Shown: positions 7,082 to 16,411, numbered from the stretch's first letter. The stretch is DNA of 64,000 bases from an uncultured bacterium (GCA_938038445.1 CALHRZ010000007.1:186001-250000); one strand, 5' to 3'. Made by a program: numbers and translations. The notes: generated by a model not told the origin, from the letters alone.

Positions 7082-8407
7082 GTGAATGAACAGGACCCGA
7101 AAGTGGATTTAAAAAGCCGTTTGGAGATGCTGTTTCAGCGGCGGACCTTCGGGATCAAGCCGGGGCTTGAAGTCGAACGGGCGCTGATGGAGTCGCTCGG
7201 CCATCCCGAGCGGTCCTTTGCGGCGCTCCATGTGGCGGGGACGAACGGAAAAGGCTCTATTTGCGCGATGATGGCCGCCATTCTTCAGGCGGCTGGCCTG
7301 ACCACCGGACTTTACACGTCCCCGCACTTGGTTCGGTTTAATGAGCGGATGCGGATAAACGGCGTGCCGGTAAAGGATGAGGAGTTGTTGGAATTGTGGC
7401 GGGCCGGAGAAGAGGCGGAGCGGCGGGCCTTTCCGCATCGCGAACGGGAAGCGACCTTTTTCGAGTTTACGACAGCCCTCGCCTTTGAGTTTTTCAGACG
7501 CAAGAAAATCCAAGTGGCGGTGGTGGAAGTCGGGATGGGCGGGCGACTGGACGCGACGAATGTGATCGAGGAACCTCTGGTGACGGTGCTCGCGCCGATC
7601 GGGCTGGATCACCGGGAATATCTCGGCCCCGACATCCCATCGATCGCGCGGGAAAAATGCGGCATCATTAAACCGGGACGTCCGGTGGTTTATGCACAGA
7701 ACGAATGGGCGGCCGAAGAGGCCATTCTTCGGATGGCGGACGAACGGCGATGTCGGACAATCAAAGCGGCGGAAGAAGTACGGGTGGTTCGCATCCGCCA
7801 GACGTTGGACGGCCAGATCCTCCGGGTAGAGTCGCGCATCGGCGAGTATGGACGAATCCATCTTCCCCTGCTTGGGCGTCACCAGCTTCTGAATGCCGCC
7901 GTGGCGGTGGCCGCTTTGGAGACCGCCTTTGGGGAACTGGGGATTCCTCTTTCCCTTGACGCGGTGCGAAACGGTCTCGAATCCGTTCGATGGCCCGGCC
8001 GCCTTCAGGTCTTGAGACGCCAGCCGTTGGTCCTTCTTGACGGGGCCCATAATCCGCCGGCGGCGGCTGTATTGAGCAAGTCGCTCCAGGAACTGGCGGG
8101 ACGGAAACCGGTGGGACTTGTTTGCGGCATGTGTGGGGATAAGGATACAGAGAGTTTTTTTGCCGAACTGGCTCCGCGGTTGCGGAGGGTTTGGGCCGTT
8201 CCGCTCCGCACGCCCCGTTCCGCCGATCCCCACGCGATCGCCCGATTGGCGAGCAGAAGGGGGCTTACTGCCGAAGCTCTCGACCATCTGGCAGAGGCTC
8301 GGGATAAGGCCATTCAGTGGGCCCGGGAGGAGGAGGGAGTGGTTTGTCTGGCGGGATCTCTTTTTCTTGCGGGGGAAGTTTTAGAATTGGAGGGACTTCG
8401 GCCATGA
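7082..8407 (+). CDS. folC: Bifunctional folylpolyglutamate / dihydrofolate synthase
   Basis: 441 residues from a GTG at 7082 preceded by a good Shine-Dalgarno (AAGGAGG, about 7 nt away), which is why the longer upstream reading was rejected. Mur-ligase fold: P-loop 'HVAGTNGKGS' (about residues 49-58), 'YTSPHLVRFNERM', 'EVGMGGRLDATN', 'APIGLDHREYLG' and 'LLDGAHNP' in the C-terminal domain. It adds glutamate to folates and may also make dihydrofolate from dihydropteroate. It lies 13 nt after comF and overlaps the NUDIX gene by ATGA. Confidence 0.95.
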   Translation: MNEQDPKVDLKSRLEMLFQRRTFGIKPGLEVERALMESLGHPERSFAALHVAGTNGKGSICAMMAAILQAAGLTTGLYTSPHLVRFNERMRINGVPVKDEELLELWRAGEEAERRAFPHREREATFFEFTTALAFEFFRRKKIQVAVVEVGMGGRLDATNVIEEPLVTVLAPIGLDHREYLGPDIPSIAREKCGIIKPGRPVVYAQNEWAAEEAILRMADERRCRTIKAAEEVRVVRIRQTLDGQILRVESRIGEYGRIHLPLLGRHQLLNAAVAVAALETAFGELGIPLSLDAVRNGLESVRWPGRLQVLRRQPLVLLDGAHNPPAAAVLSKSLQELAGRKPVGLVCGMCGDKDTESFFAELAPRLRRVWAVPLRTPRSADPHAIARLASRRGLTAEALDHLAEARDKAIQWAREEEGVVCLAGSLFLAGEVLELEGLRP

Positions 8408-8880
8408 GGGCACGGGGCAACGGGATTGAAGTGATTGCGCGCGGCGTTTGGAAGGAAAAGGGTCGCATTTTGCTGTGTCGCAATCGGGGCGCCACCTATT
8501 CCTACCTTCCGGGCGGCCATGTCGAATTCGGGGAAGGAGCGGAAGCGGCGCTCCGACGGGAGTTGCGCGAAGAAACCGGCGGCAGGTTTCAAATTCTTCG
8601 TTTTTTAGGGGCTGACGAGGAGGTGTTTTTGCAGGAAGGCCGCCGGCATGCCGAATTGAACTTGGTGTTTCAAATCCAGGGTCCGAAGCCATGGGTGTTT
8701 CCGCGGAGGCCGCCGGCTCGTGAACCGCACCTGGAATTCTTCTGGGTTCCTATCGACGAACTGAAATATGCCGGTTTTCTTCCCCAGGGGCTCGGTTTTC
8801 TTTTACCGCGATGGATTCGCCGTCGGAGCCTGGGAGGCTGGTTTGGGTTGGAACATCGGCCGGCTCCTTATCGCCGGTAG
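8404..8880 (+). CDS. NUDIX hydrolase
   Basis: 158 residues, ATG overlapping the folC stop. The NUDIX box GX5EX7REUXEEXGU is complete in the segment 'GHVEFGEGAEAALRRELREE', followed by TGG. The start 'IEVIARGVWKEKGRILLCRN' is typical of MutT-like proteins. It hydrolyses a nucleoside diphosphate linked to another moiety; the substrate is not predictable. It follows folC directly, and some bacteria use a NUDIX enzyme to remove pyrophosphate from dihydroneopterin triphosphate in folate synthesis. That role is possible from context but unproven. Last gene of the 3208-8880 operon. Confidence 0.9.
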   Translation: MRARGNGIEVIARGVWKEKGRILLCRNRGATYSYLPGGHVEFGEGAEAALRRELREETGGRFQILRFLGADEEVFLQEGRRHAELNLVFQIQGPKPWVFPRRPPAREPHLEFFWVPIDELKYAGFLPQGLGFLLPRWIRRRSLGGWFGLEHRPAPYRR

Positions 8881-8940
8881 CTTGAGACCGTTGAGATGCA
8901 AGCGGTTCTGGGCGTTCTGTTGCCGGATCGGGGAAAAGAG

Positions 8941-8968
8941 TTGCACGGATTTCGCTTTATGGTAGAAA
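8941..8968 (+). promoter_or_regulatory. Putative promoter of tRNA-Leu
   Basis: TTGCAC (8941-8946), a 16-nt spacer and TAGAAA (8963-8968). The predicted transcript would start a few bases before the mature tRNA 5' end at 8981. Assigned by spacing and position only. Confidence 0.45.
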
Positions 8969-8980
8969 TACCCCTGTTTT

Positions 8981-9066
8981 GCCGGGGTGGCGAAATGGCA
9001 GACGCACTAGACTCAAAATCTGGCGCCCGCAAGGGCATGAGGGTTCGACTCCCTCCCCCGGCACCA
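8981..9066 (+). tRNA. tRNA-Leu (anticodon CAA), CCA encoded
   Basis: Acceptor GCCGGGG (8981-8987) pairs with CCCCGGC (9056-9062), then discriminator A and CCA. The anticodon arm is CUAGA-CUCAAAA-UCUGG with CAA at loop positions 34-36. A long class II variable arm (GCCC/GGGC stem) and a T arm GAGGG-TTCGACT-CCCTC follow. The large variable arm and the CAA anticodon together identify leucine, reading UUG. Confidence 0.96.
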
Positions 9067-9092
9067 CCCGTTTCCCCTGAACGGAGACGATC

Positions 9093-9530
9093 ATGCTGAA
9101 GGGAATTTCTCCGCTTCTTTCCCCCGATCTTTTGGCGCTGCTCTGCCGCATGGGACATGGCGATGAGTTGGTTCTGGCCGATGCTCACTTTCCTGGGCAT
9201 TCGCTGAATCCCACTGTATTGAGGGCGGATGGATTACGGATTCCCGATTTGCTGGATGCGATTTTGCCTCTTTTCGAACTGGACACCTATGTCGCGGCGC
9301 CTCTCGTCATGATGGCTCCGGTGGAAGGGGATGCGTTGGATCCTTCCGTGGAAGCCGCCTATCGCCATGTTATTGCCCGTCATGTGTCCGAAGCTCCTCC
9401 GATCGTCCGAATTGATCGGTTCGCCTTTTATGAGCGGGCCCGGCGGGCCTTTGCGGTGGTTATGACGGGCGAGACGGCCAAATACGGCAATATCCTCTTG
9501 GTCAAAGGCGTCACCTCCTTACCTGACTGA
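9093..9530 (+). CDS. fucU: FucU/RbsD-family sugar mutarotase
   Basis: 145 residues, the size of L-fucose mutarotase. The protein opens '[17 protein letters not shown]', then '[16 protein letters not shown]' with the conserved His and Asp of the active site, and closes with '[20 protein letters not shown]', which matches the conserved FucU C-terminus. The family interconverts alpha and beta anomers of free sugars such as fucose or ribose so that kinases or isomerases see the right form. GGAG lies about 7 nt before the ATG. No fucose catabolic gene is adjacent; the enzyme could feed the sugar-1-kinases elsewhere in the window (inference). Confidence 0.85.
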   Translation: MLKGISPLLSPDLLALLCRMGHGDELVLADAHFPGHSLNPTVLRADGLRIPDLLDAILPLFELDTYVAAPLVMMAPVEGDALDPSVEAAYRHVIARHVSEAPPIVRIDRFAFYERARRAFAVVMTGETAKYGNILLVKGVTSLPD

Positions 9531-9540
9531 GGCGAACCCG

Positions 9541-11178
9541 ATGGTCCCCTCCCTCATGTTTCGTCTGGCGGGAGGGATTGGGCTTTTTCTTCTTGGGTTG
9601 ATTCTTTTGACCGATGGCCTCAAAAGCTGGGCCGGAGACGCGCTTCGTCGTGTCCTCCTTCGTTTTACGGGAACCACTCGAAGAGCCTTTCTTTCGGGTT
9701 TTGTGATCACGGCGTTGGTGCAGTCTTCCAGTGCGACGACGGTGGCATTGATCGGCTTTGTAAGTGCCGGCTTGATCGCTTTCCCGCAGGCGGTGGGTGT
9801 TGTGTTCGGCACCAGTGTTGGAACGACGGTTACCGGCTGGCTGGTGGCAGGGCTGGGATTTCGGATCAGCATCGGGATCTATGCCATGCCGCTCATCGCC
9901 GTCGGCGCCTTGATGCGACTCTTGGCGCGAGGGCGTTTCCGGTCGCTGGGACTTGCGCTGGCCGGCTTTGCGTTGATTTTTGCTGGAATTGACGCGATGC
10001 GCGAAGGCATAAGGGGGCTAGGCGATTTTCAGGCGTTTGCCGGTGTTGCCCCCGTGGGAGTACCGGGAGGGCTTGTTGCGGTTCTGATCGGGTTTGCCAT
10101 GACGGTCGTTCTTCAGTCGTCGAGTGCGGCAGCGGCCACCTTTTTGACGGCGCTGGATGCGGGTTCGATTACATTTGAGCAGGGAGCCTTCTTGGTCATT
10201 GGGGCGGCGGTTGGCACGACGGTCAAGGGGGCCCTCGTCACGGTGGGAGCCCAGACGCCGGCCAAACGGACGGCGCTTGCCCATATTCTTTTCAATCTAG
10301 CAGCAGGGTTAGTGGGTCTTCTCCTATTGCCGATTTATCGGCGGATGTTGTTCCTCGCGGGGGAGCCTTTCGGCGTTCGACCTGGTCCTCTTGCCCTGGC
10401 GGCATTTCACACGCTTTTTATAGGGGTGAACGCTCTGATTTTTCTTCCTTGGGCGGATTCGTTTGCTCGGGGGATCTCTCTTCTTTTACCCGAGCGGGGA
10501 TCCCGTTTAACGTCTTTTCTGGATCCTTCTGTTCTGTCGGTTCCTTCCGTGGCTTTGGAAGCTTCTCACCGAGCCCTGATTGAAACAGCCTGCGCCTTAT
10601 TTTCCTGGTTTCAGGCGGAGCTCAGCGGCTCCCCGCCAGAAGGGAAGGAAGCAGAGGAGCGGTTGGCGGAACCGCTCGAAGCCCTGGATCGGTTGCGCGA
10701 TTTTCATTCCCAGATCCCTCCCGAACATGAGGTGGAAACCGTTACACGCTTTCGGGCCGCTCAACTCCATGCCTTGGACCATCTTGCCCGCTTGGCGGCC
10801 CATCGAGAGATTCCTCCGGCCCTGGCGCAATCCGCTGCGCCGGAAAGCGCGTTGGCGTCCTTGCGGAATGACTGCAATCGGCTTCTTGAGCTTGCGATTC
10901 TTGGGCTTCGAGGACAGGCGTCATCGGGATGGCCGTCACGGCTGGAATCAGAAGCCGCGGCCTTTTCCGATCGGTTAAAGGCCGCTCGTTCCGCCGTGCT
11001 TCTTCGCACGGCGGAGGGGGAGGGAAATGCCCATGAAGCCTTGGGGGTCCTCGATGTGTTGCGGTGGATGGACCGTGTGGCCTATCATGCATGGCGGATT
11101 GGACATTATCTTGGCGGGTTGGGGGAGGTGGAAACCGGGCGTGGAGAACTGAGCGATGCCAAAGGAGTTTTGTCATGA
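9541..11178 (+). CDS. Na+/phosphate cotransporter (NptA/PF02690 type) with PhoU-like C-terminal domain
   Basis: 545 residues. Two inverted transport repeats each carry the family QSSS motif: 'VQSSSATTVALIG' near residue 60 and 'LQSSSAAAATFLTA' near residue 190. Eight or so membrane segments fill the first 320 residues, and the last 200 are hydrophilic and helical, matching the PhoU-like tail common in bacterial members. It should import phosphate with sodium across the inner membrane. It starts 10 nt after the fucU-like gene and its TGA overlaps the next ATG. Confidence 0.9.
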   Translation: MVPSLMFRLAGGIGLFLLGLILLTDGLKSWAGDALRRVLLRFTGTTRRAFLSGFVITALVQSSSATTVALIGFVSAGLIAFPQAVGVVFGTSVGTTVTGWLVAGLGFRISIGIYAMPLIAVGALMRLLARGRFRSLGLALAGFALIFAGIDAMREGIRGLGDFQAFAGVAPVGVPGGLVAVLIGFAMTVVLQSSSAAAATFLTALDAGSITFEQGAFLVIGAAVGTTVKGALVTVGAQTPAKRTALAHILFNLAAGLVGLLLLPIYRRMLFLAGEPFGVRPGPLALAAFHTLFIGVNALIFLPWADSFARGISLLLPERGSRLTSFLDPSVLSVPSVALEASHRALIETACALFSWFQAELSGSPPEGKEAEERLAEPLEALDRLRDFHSQIPPEHEVETVTRFRAAQLHALDHLARLAAHREIPPALAQSAAPESALASLRNDCNRLLELAILGLRGQASSGWPSRLESEAAAFSDRLKAARSAVLLRTAEGEGNAHEALGVLDVLRWMDRVAYHAWRIGHYLGGLGEVETGRGELSDAKGVLS

Positions 11179-12437
11179 ACGGGAATCACTCCAGGCGATG
11201 GAGAATCGCATGGGCGGGTGTGGGCGTGCAGTGTGGCCTGGGCTCCATCTACGCATGGAGTTATTTTCAGAATATTTTGACCCATCCGCCATGGAATTGG
11301 ACTCCGACCCAAGCGGCTGCCGTTTTTAGCGTTGCGATTGGGTGTATTGGGGTCAGTGCGGCGGTTGGGGGCCTATTGCTTCGTGTGCAGGGGCCGCGCC
11401 GGATTGCAACAGTCGGCACTACGTTGTTTTCGGCGGGCCACCTTCTTGCCGCATGGGCGCTGGCGCGGGGGTCGGGGCTGGGCGTTGTGTTGGGGTATGG
11501 CCTTGTGGGAGGGGTGGGTCTGGGGCTGGGGTACGCGACACCGGTGACATCGGTTGCCTCCTGGTTTCCTGACCGGAAGGGGTTGGCGACCGGTCTTGTA
11601 ATCATGGGTTTCGGATTTGGCGCGTTGGTGATGAGCAAGGTTTTGGCGCCTTTGTTATGGACGTGGAGTGGGGAGCGATTGGAAAGGGTGCTTGGAGGAT
11701 TGGGGCTTTTTTTCGCGCTTACGCTCATTCCGCTTTCCCGCACGTTGCATCTGCCGCCTGCTTTGAAACCGGCGGAGTCCGGTTTGTTGCGCGCCTTCCG
11801 TCGAGCGCCGCGGAGCTGGTTTGATCGAGGGTATTGTTTGATGTGGCTGGTGTTCTTTTTCAACATTGTGGCCGGAATTGCGGTGATTCCCTTCCAATCC
11901 CCCTTTCTCCAGGCGCTTTTGCCGGCTGAAGGGCGAACGGGACCGGAACGGGCGGCGCTGGGGGCGACGCTGATTGCGATCGGATCGTTGTGCAACGGAA
12001 TTGGGCGGCTGCTGTGGGGGTGGCTATCGGATGGGATCGGTCGTGTGCAGTCCTTTCGGTTGCTTCTGGCCATCCAGTTGGCGTGCGTTGTGATTCTGAC
12101 CAAGGTGCGGGATCCCTGGTTTTTCGGGGTACTGGTTTGTCTGGTGCTTCTTTGTTACGGGGGCGGTTTTGGGGTTATGCCGGCATTTGTGCTTCACCGA
12201 TATGGAGCGGAGGCAATGCCGGTGGCGTATGGGGCGATGCTGACGGCCTGGTCAGCAGCCGGGGTGGCGGGGCCGATGGTGGCGGCCTGGTTAGGCGGGG
12301 GGGACGGAGGGGATTCTTTTGCTCGGGTTTTTGGAGGGATTGCGCTTCTGTTGGCGACGGGCTTCGCCCTTGCGCTTTATGTACAGGATCGGGGGGTATC
12401 GGGCGTCGCCGGTGTCCGTTCGGGGCGGATGCAATAA
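11175..12437 (+). CDS. MFS transporter, oxalate/formate antiporter (OFA)-like
   Basis: 420 residues with about twelve membrane segments. The N-terminal 'CGLGSIYAWSYFQNIL' and 'GIGLGLGY'-like segment ('GGVGLGLGYATPVTSVASWFPDRKGLATG') are the signature of the OFA branch of the major facilitator superfamily. The ATG overlaps the previous stop and has AAAGGAG 7 nt upstream; the longer open frame was trimmed. Substrate unknown; OFA members carry oxalate/formate, monocarboxylates or other anions. Its 3' end overlaps the convergent MFS gene on the other strand by 61 nt. Confidence 0.88.
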   Translation: MNGNHSRRWRIAWAGVGVQCGLGSIYAWSYFQNILTHPPWNWTPTQAAAVFSVAIGCIGVSAAVGGLLLRVQGPRRIATVGTTLFSAGHLLAAWALARGSGLGVVLGYGLVGGVGLGLGYATPVTSVASWFPDRKGLATGLVIMGFGFGALVMSKVLAPLLWTWSGERLERVLGGLGLFFALTLIPLSRTLHLPPALKPAESGLLRAFRRAPRSWFDRGYCLMWLVFFFNIVAGIAVIPFQSPFLQALLPAEGRTGPERAALGATLIAIGSLCNGIGRLLWGWLSDGIGRVQSFRLLLAIQLACVVILTKVRDPWFFGVLVCLVLLCYGGGFGVMPAFVLHRYGAEAMPVAYGAMLTAWSAAGVAGPMVAAWLGGGDGGDSFARVFGGIALLLATGFALALYVQDRGVSGVAGVRSGRMQ

Positions 12438-13723
12438 GGGGAACGCGGCTCGGGGACCCACCGGCCGAAGACGAGCGCGGCCATCAAGGCCAGGATCGCG
12501 CCGCCGGCGAAAACGAGGGGATAGGCAAAAGCGTTTCCGGTATCCACAATTGCGCCGGCCAAGGGGGCGGCGAGGAGGGAACAAGGGCCGGCGAGGACAA
12601 CCGCTGTTGCGAAGAAAAAAGAAGGCCGTACCTCGGGAATCAATTCGCTGCCGAAGTGGGAAAGCACGACGGTGCCCAGAAGGATGGAGGCGCCATAAAT
12701 TCCATAGGCCCCGAGCAACGTTGGGCCATGACCGGAAGGGCGAAAGAGGATCCAGGCGGCGGCGAGAAAAGCAAGCGCAAGAAGCGTGCTGTTCAGAACG
12801 GCGACGCGCCGAAAGCCGATGCGATCGGCGAGCCAGGCAATGAGGGGGCCCAGAATCGCGATGCCGAGAAAGAAGAAGAGAACGAAATGTTCCATTTCGT
12901 TAGGCGGAAACTGCAAGCGATCTTTTGCGGCGGCCACAAGAAGGGGGGCAAGGCTCTGGGCGCTTGCAAGCACCATGTGGCCGATCAGAAACCGGCGAAA
13001 GGGAGGACAGCGAAGAAGGCGGCGGACCGTGGAGAGAGGAGCGGGAGGCGGCGTTTCGGCAGCGGTGCTCACTGCGGCATCGCGAAAGAAGGCAAAAAAC
13101 CATACGCTTCCACCCATCATGAGAACGCCGCCGATTGCAAATCGCCAATGGAAGTTTTCAGGAGTCGGCACGGCCTGCATTAAGAAAGAAGCCAGGGGAA
13201 CGGCCAGCAAGGCAGCGGTTCCGTTGGCCAGAATGCGGATGGCCGCCATAGCTCCACGGCGGGGGAGAGGGATGTTATCCACCAGCAGCTCGTAATAGGC
13301 GGGGTTGGCGAGATAAAAGGCCAGACTCCCGAGCATTAAACTGGCGGCCAGAAGGGCGGCCAGAAAAGTGGGCCCCAACCGGTCCAGAAGCGCGAAGGCA
13401 AGCAGTCCATAGAGGAGCCATACTCCACCGTTGAGCATCCAGAGAAGGGAAATGCGCATGTGCCGGCGAGCGCCGTGGGACCAGCGTCCGCTCCAGATTT
13501 GGAGAACGCCGAGAAGCGCGATGATGACGAGGACGGACTGGAGAAACACTCGCGATCGGCCCAACGCGACAAAGTAGAGGGGAAGGACGGCGAAAGGGAA
13601 ACAAAAGGGCATGCCGGCACCCCAAAAAAATTCGAAAATCGCCGTGTGGACGGCATTCTGTTTCCAGGTTTTTGCAATTGGCGATTCGAGGGAGGAGAAG
13701 GAGGGATGGGCGGGGGATGTCAC
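12377..13723 (-). CDS. MFS transporter, substrate unknown
   Basis: 448 residues. The first 25 or so are hydrophilic, then about twelve membrane segments with 'FFWGAGMPFCFPFAVLPLY' in helix 1 and 'LADRIGFRRVAVLNS' in the central loop region. The GTG start at 13723 is chosen because it overlaps the TGA of the upstream amidohydrolase gene (GTGA) and removes a proline-rich non-membrane leader. No good Shine-Dalgarno is visible, so translational coupling is likely. The last 20 residues ('RPERTPATPDTPRSCT' region) look non-conserved and lie in the overlap with the convergent OFA transporter. I cannot place it in a named MFS subfamily. Confidence 0.82.
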   Translation of the reverse strand: MTSPAHPSFSSLESPIAKTWKQNAVHTAIFEFFWGAGMPFCFPFAVLPLYFVALGRSRVFLQSVLVIIALLGVLQIWSGRWSHGARRHMRISLLWMLNGGVWLLYGLLAFALLDRLGPTFLAALLAASLMLGSLAFYLANPAYYELLVDNIPLPRRGAMAAIRILANGTAALLAVPLASFLMQAVPTPENFHWRFAIGGVLMMGGSVWFFAFFRDAAVSTAAETPPPAPLSTVRRLLRCPPFRRFLIGHMVLASAQSLAPLLVAAAKDRLQFPPNEMEHFVLFFFLGIAILGPLIAWLADRIGFRRVAVLNSTLLALAFLAAAWILFRPSGHGPTLLGAYGIYGASILLGTVVLSHFGSELIPEVRPSFFFATAVVLAGPCSLLAAPLAGAIVDTGNAFAYPLVFAGGAILALMAALVFGRWVPEPRSPYCIRPERTPATPDTPRSCT

Positions 13724-14817
13724 GTAAAGGCAGGAGGGGTAAAGGAAGATAGGATCGAGACCAGGGAAGGGGGAAGCGTTGCGACCCGGTCTTGGAAGGG
13801 ACGTCCTTGGTCCACCGCCTGGAGCAGGCGCAAACCGTTGGCGAGATAGATGGCTTGATGTTGGGAATCCGACAAGCCACAGAGTTCGGCGGCCCAGCGA
13901 ATAGCCAGGACGATTTCCCAAGCCATGAACACCGCCCGGATTCCGTCACTCTGCACCCGCCAAGCGCTTTCCGGATATCCGGAGAGGGTAACGTCCACCC
14001 AGTGATCCCGGACGCGGACACGGCGCCCTTTCATGGCGGCCACAGGGAAATCCGTGGCATAGAGGAGGCGATTCGGTCCGAGCTCACGGAACACGAGTTG
14101 GAAGACGATCGGGTCCATGACCATCGAGGCGTCGAGCCAAACGTTGGGAAGGTTTTTAATCCGTCCGATGGCGGCTTTCATCTCGGCGGGCAGATAGCAA
14201 CGGCCGCAGTGGGCCAGGACAATCTGGGCGTTCGGATATTCGAGGGCTAAGCGTCGCACCCCATCGCCGATCACCGGATCCGCCAGACGGCCGGAACGGG
14301 GAACGTGGAGAAGGACGATCAACCGGCGTTCATGAGCGAGGGTCATTTCAACGGGGCCGAGCATTTCTTCGATGCGTTTATCGCCATAGTCATCCCCCAT
14401 CCAGTTCAGAAAGACTTTGAATCCGAAAAAGGGCGCCTGGCGGAACGCGTTCTCGTAATGTGCGCGAGAAAGGTTCAATTCACGGCCTCCGAGCATGAGC
14501 GGAAAAAAGGCGGGGAATCGTTGGGCAGCACGTGCCACAAACGCCGTATCTTTTTCCCAATCCGTCACAGGGACCGGATAGCCGAAGACGACCGCCAGGT
14601 AGGGGCGGTCCGGAAAACAGGCCGTTCCGTCTGCAAGAAGGGTTTCGGGAGGATACTCCTCTTGGGTGACCATGTAACGTCCTCCAGCAAGGGAAGATTC
14701 CCAGGGTTTAAACCGCCAATTGCCGGCTGACCACGTATGGGCGTGGAAGTCAAGCACAGCGGGTGGAAGGAAAGGAGCTATTTCATCCCGATAAAACTTT
14801 AAGTCGTCATGGGTCAT
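13720..14817 (-). CDS. Amidohydrolase_2-type TIM-barrel metal-dependent hydrolase
   Basis: 365 residues from the ATG at 14817; the frame stays open to a TTG at 14889, but that extension looks non-protein-like. It opens with the metal-binding HxH motif in 'VLDFHAHTW', then 'NAQIVLAHCGR' with the second His, 'NVWLDASMV' and 'LYATDFPVAA' with the catalytic Asp. This is the PF04909 pattern of decarboxylases and lactonases that act on small acids. 'FKVFLNWMGDDYGD' provides the usual lysine strand. Co-transcribed with the MFS gene by a 4-nt overlap, so the transporter may carry its substrate or product (inference). Confidence 0.85.
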   Translation of the reverse strand: MTHDDLKFYRDEIAPFLPPAVLDFHAHTWSAGNWRFKPWESSLAGGRYMVTQEEYPPETLLADGTACFPDRPYLAVVFGYPVPVTDWEKDTAFVARAAQRFPAFFPLMLGGRELNLSRAHYENAFRQAPFFGFKVFLNWMGDDYGDKRIEEMLGPVEMTLAHERRLIVLLHVPRSGRLADPVIGDGVRRLALEYPNAQIVLAHCGRCYLPAEMKAAIGRIKNLPNVWLDASMVMDPIVFQLVFRELGPNRLLYATDFPVAAMKGRRVRVRDHWVDVTLSGYPESAWRVQSDGIRAVFMAWEIVLAIRWAAELCGLSDSQHQAIYLANGLRLLQAVDQGRPFQDRVATLPPSLVSILSSFTPPAFT

Positions 14818-14886
14818 GCCCAACAAAATAACTGAAAAATGAGGGTGACTCAAGTTTCTAACCTTAAGTTCAGGATCCCGTTGTTT

Positions 14887-14914
14887 CAAAAACCCCTTAT
14901 ATCTTTTTGAGGGG
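14887..14914 (-). terminator. Weak candidate terminator after the esterase-like gene
   Basis: On the minus strand, a CCCCT/AGGGG stem (14914-14910 with 14897-14893) with a 12-nt loop is followed by TTTTTG. Five base pairs only, so this is tentative. It would separate the esterase-like gene from the amidohydrolase operon. Confidence 0.35.
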
Positions 14915-15051
14915 GGCTGACCTTAGGCGGCCGATAGTGAAAATAAACAGTTTATATTAATACAGAGTACGAAAGGACGAATTTTCACAGCGGCAGTTGA
15001 ATAAGGCATTCGCCACGGGAGAGCCGGAACTAAAGAAAAAACGAAAATGGC

Positions 15052-16113
15052 TCAACCATTTCGGAGATGTTTGAGTAGCCAGGGGATCGCTTGGACGCCG
15101 TTCCAACGGTGTTCCCCCTCAAAAACGTCCCATACCAGATTCTCTTCTACGCCGAGAAGTCGGTAAGCCCGGCGTGTTATTCGAATCTGAGTTTCAACAT
15201 TTTTGAGACCGCTGGCTCCGTTAAGTCCATCGCGCGTGCCGGTCTCGATCAGTAGCGGCCGTGGGGCGATGAGAGCGCCAATATCGCCCATGTCGGCGTA
15301 TTCATACAGATGAGGGACATAGTTACAGGAACAGTTGCCGTGCATTTCGAGGAGCGACTCCTTGTAGCCGTAGAAGTATCCGCTGATTACAGCGCATCGG
15401 ATTCGGGTGTCGAATGCAGATGCCCACAGGGTTTGGAGACCACCTCCGGACAGACCGGCACAGCCTACCTTGCCTGGAATGCAATCGGAGCGGGTTTCGA
15501 TATAATCCAGGAGGCGGTGCAGATCCCACGCCCACATGCCGGCAACGGTTTGGCCCAATGGGAATGCCATATTATTAATCCACTGGCATGAAGAGTTCAG
15601 GATATTTTTCTTGGCCAGCGCTTCCTGTCGTTCGCCAAACCCGCGTGCGTCGGGGCAAAAGGCGATCATACCGGCGCGTGCAAACTGGACCCCATAGTCA
15701 TAATTGTGTCGGTTGATCGTGTTGTCCAAGTCCTTGTTTTCTCGGCAACCGGCTACAGCGAGTTTTCCGCCGCTGCAGTGACCGTGAGGGGCAAGAACCG
15801 CAGGCCATGGACCCGGTGAGGATTGGGGGAGCAAGACGTAGAAAGGCATCCAAATGCCGGGCTCGGTTTGAATGACCACGCGTTGCCGCAGGTAACCTTC
15901 GAATTCTCGCGTTTCCGTGATTTTGGGGCGGAGCGGGGCCCGTCGCATCGTGTTATAACCGGTTAAATGTTTCAACTTTGCAACCAATCGGCGACGCCAG
16001 ATTCGATACTCGGCATGCGTCGTTGCGTTGAATCGTAACGCGCCGCTCACCCGATCATATCGGGACTTCATGTAGGGGAGAACCGAATATCCCTGTTCAA
16101 CCGAGTCTGTCAT
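15052..16113 (-). CDS. Alpha/beta hydrolase, acetyl-xylan-esterase / dienelactone-hydrolase-like
   Basis: 353 residues from the ATG at 16113, chosen for the GGAAAGGAAG Shine-Dalgarno 8 nt upstream; an ATG six codons earlier is possible. The nucleophile elbow is 'GCAGLSGGGLQTLWAS', the acid is likely the Asp in 'LIETGTRDGLNG' and the base the His in 'FEGEHRWNG'. 'PAVLAPHGHCSGGK' holds the oxyanion region and 'AFCPDARGFGERQ' is typical of the acetyl-xylan-esterase-like group. No signal peptide is seen, so a cytoplasmic place is likely. The substrate could be an acetylated or esterified sugar but is not predictable. Confidence 0.8.
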   Translation of the reverse strand: MTDSVEQGYSVLPYMKSRYDRVSGALRFNATTHAEYRIWRRRLVAKLKHLTGYNTMRRAPLRPKITETREFEGYLRQRVVIQTEPGIWMPFYVLLPQSSPGPWPAVLAPHGHCSGGKLAVAGCRENKDLDNTINRHNYDYGVQFARAGMIAFCPDARGFGERQEALAKKNILNSSCQWINNMAFPLGQTVAGMWAWDLHRLLDYIETRSDCIPGKVGCAGLSGGGLQTLWASAFDTRIRCAVISGYFYGYKESLLEMHGNCSCNYVPHLYEYADMGDIGALIAPRPLLIETGTRDGLNGASGLKNVETQIRITRRAYRLLGVEENLVWDVFEGEHRWNGVQAIPWLLKHLRNG

Positions 16114-16150
16114 TGTGGACTTCCTTTCCATTTTTGGAGACCCCTTTTTT

Positions 16151-16179
16151 AGTATGGAATACTCTATCAGAGGTCCCAA
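16151..16179 (-). promoter_or_regulatory. Putative promoter of the esterase-like gene
   Basis: Read on the minus strand: TTGGGA (16179-16174), a 17-nt spacer and CATACT (16156-16151). The predicted start near 16144 leaves a leader of about 30 nt carrying the Shine-Dalgarno. Confidence 0.45.
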
Positions 16180-16384
16180 TAAAAAAAAAGGACGTCCGTT
16201 GTTTCGAAGCGGTTTTTTCGGAGACTCGCTGCCAGGCGATAGGTGATAAGGAGCAGAAGAGGTGATGATGGCGAAGCGGGCCAGAAGGTTACGGAGTGTA
16301 TTTCCATCTGGTGATCGGGGATCGAGTTGTATCAGTCGGAGTGTTTTTTGGGTTGAAGAGGATTGGGGATTCGTGTTTGATGGA

Positions 16385-16400
16385 GCCCTTTGGAAAGGGC
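16385..16400 (+). repeat. Perfect 7-bp inverted repeat 12 nt before argS
   Basis: GCCCTTT-GG-AAAGGGC. As RNA it could only form a 5-bp stem with a 6-nt loop; as DNA it is a dyad that a regulator could bind. It falls between a possible -35 (TTGATG, 16377) and the argS start. Function unknown. Confidence 0.4.
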
Positions 16401-16411
16401 ACACAATTGGA

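Noticed and set aside
7109-8287. 392-codon minus-strand frame opposite folC
   Set aside because: Shadow sequence; folC has intact P-loop and ligase motifs on the plus strand.
16262-16411. 50-residue N-terminal extension of ArgS
   Set aside because: Composition is not protein-like, no homologous extension is known to me, and the ATG at 16412 gives the normal ArgS N-terminus.
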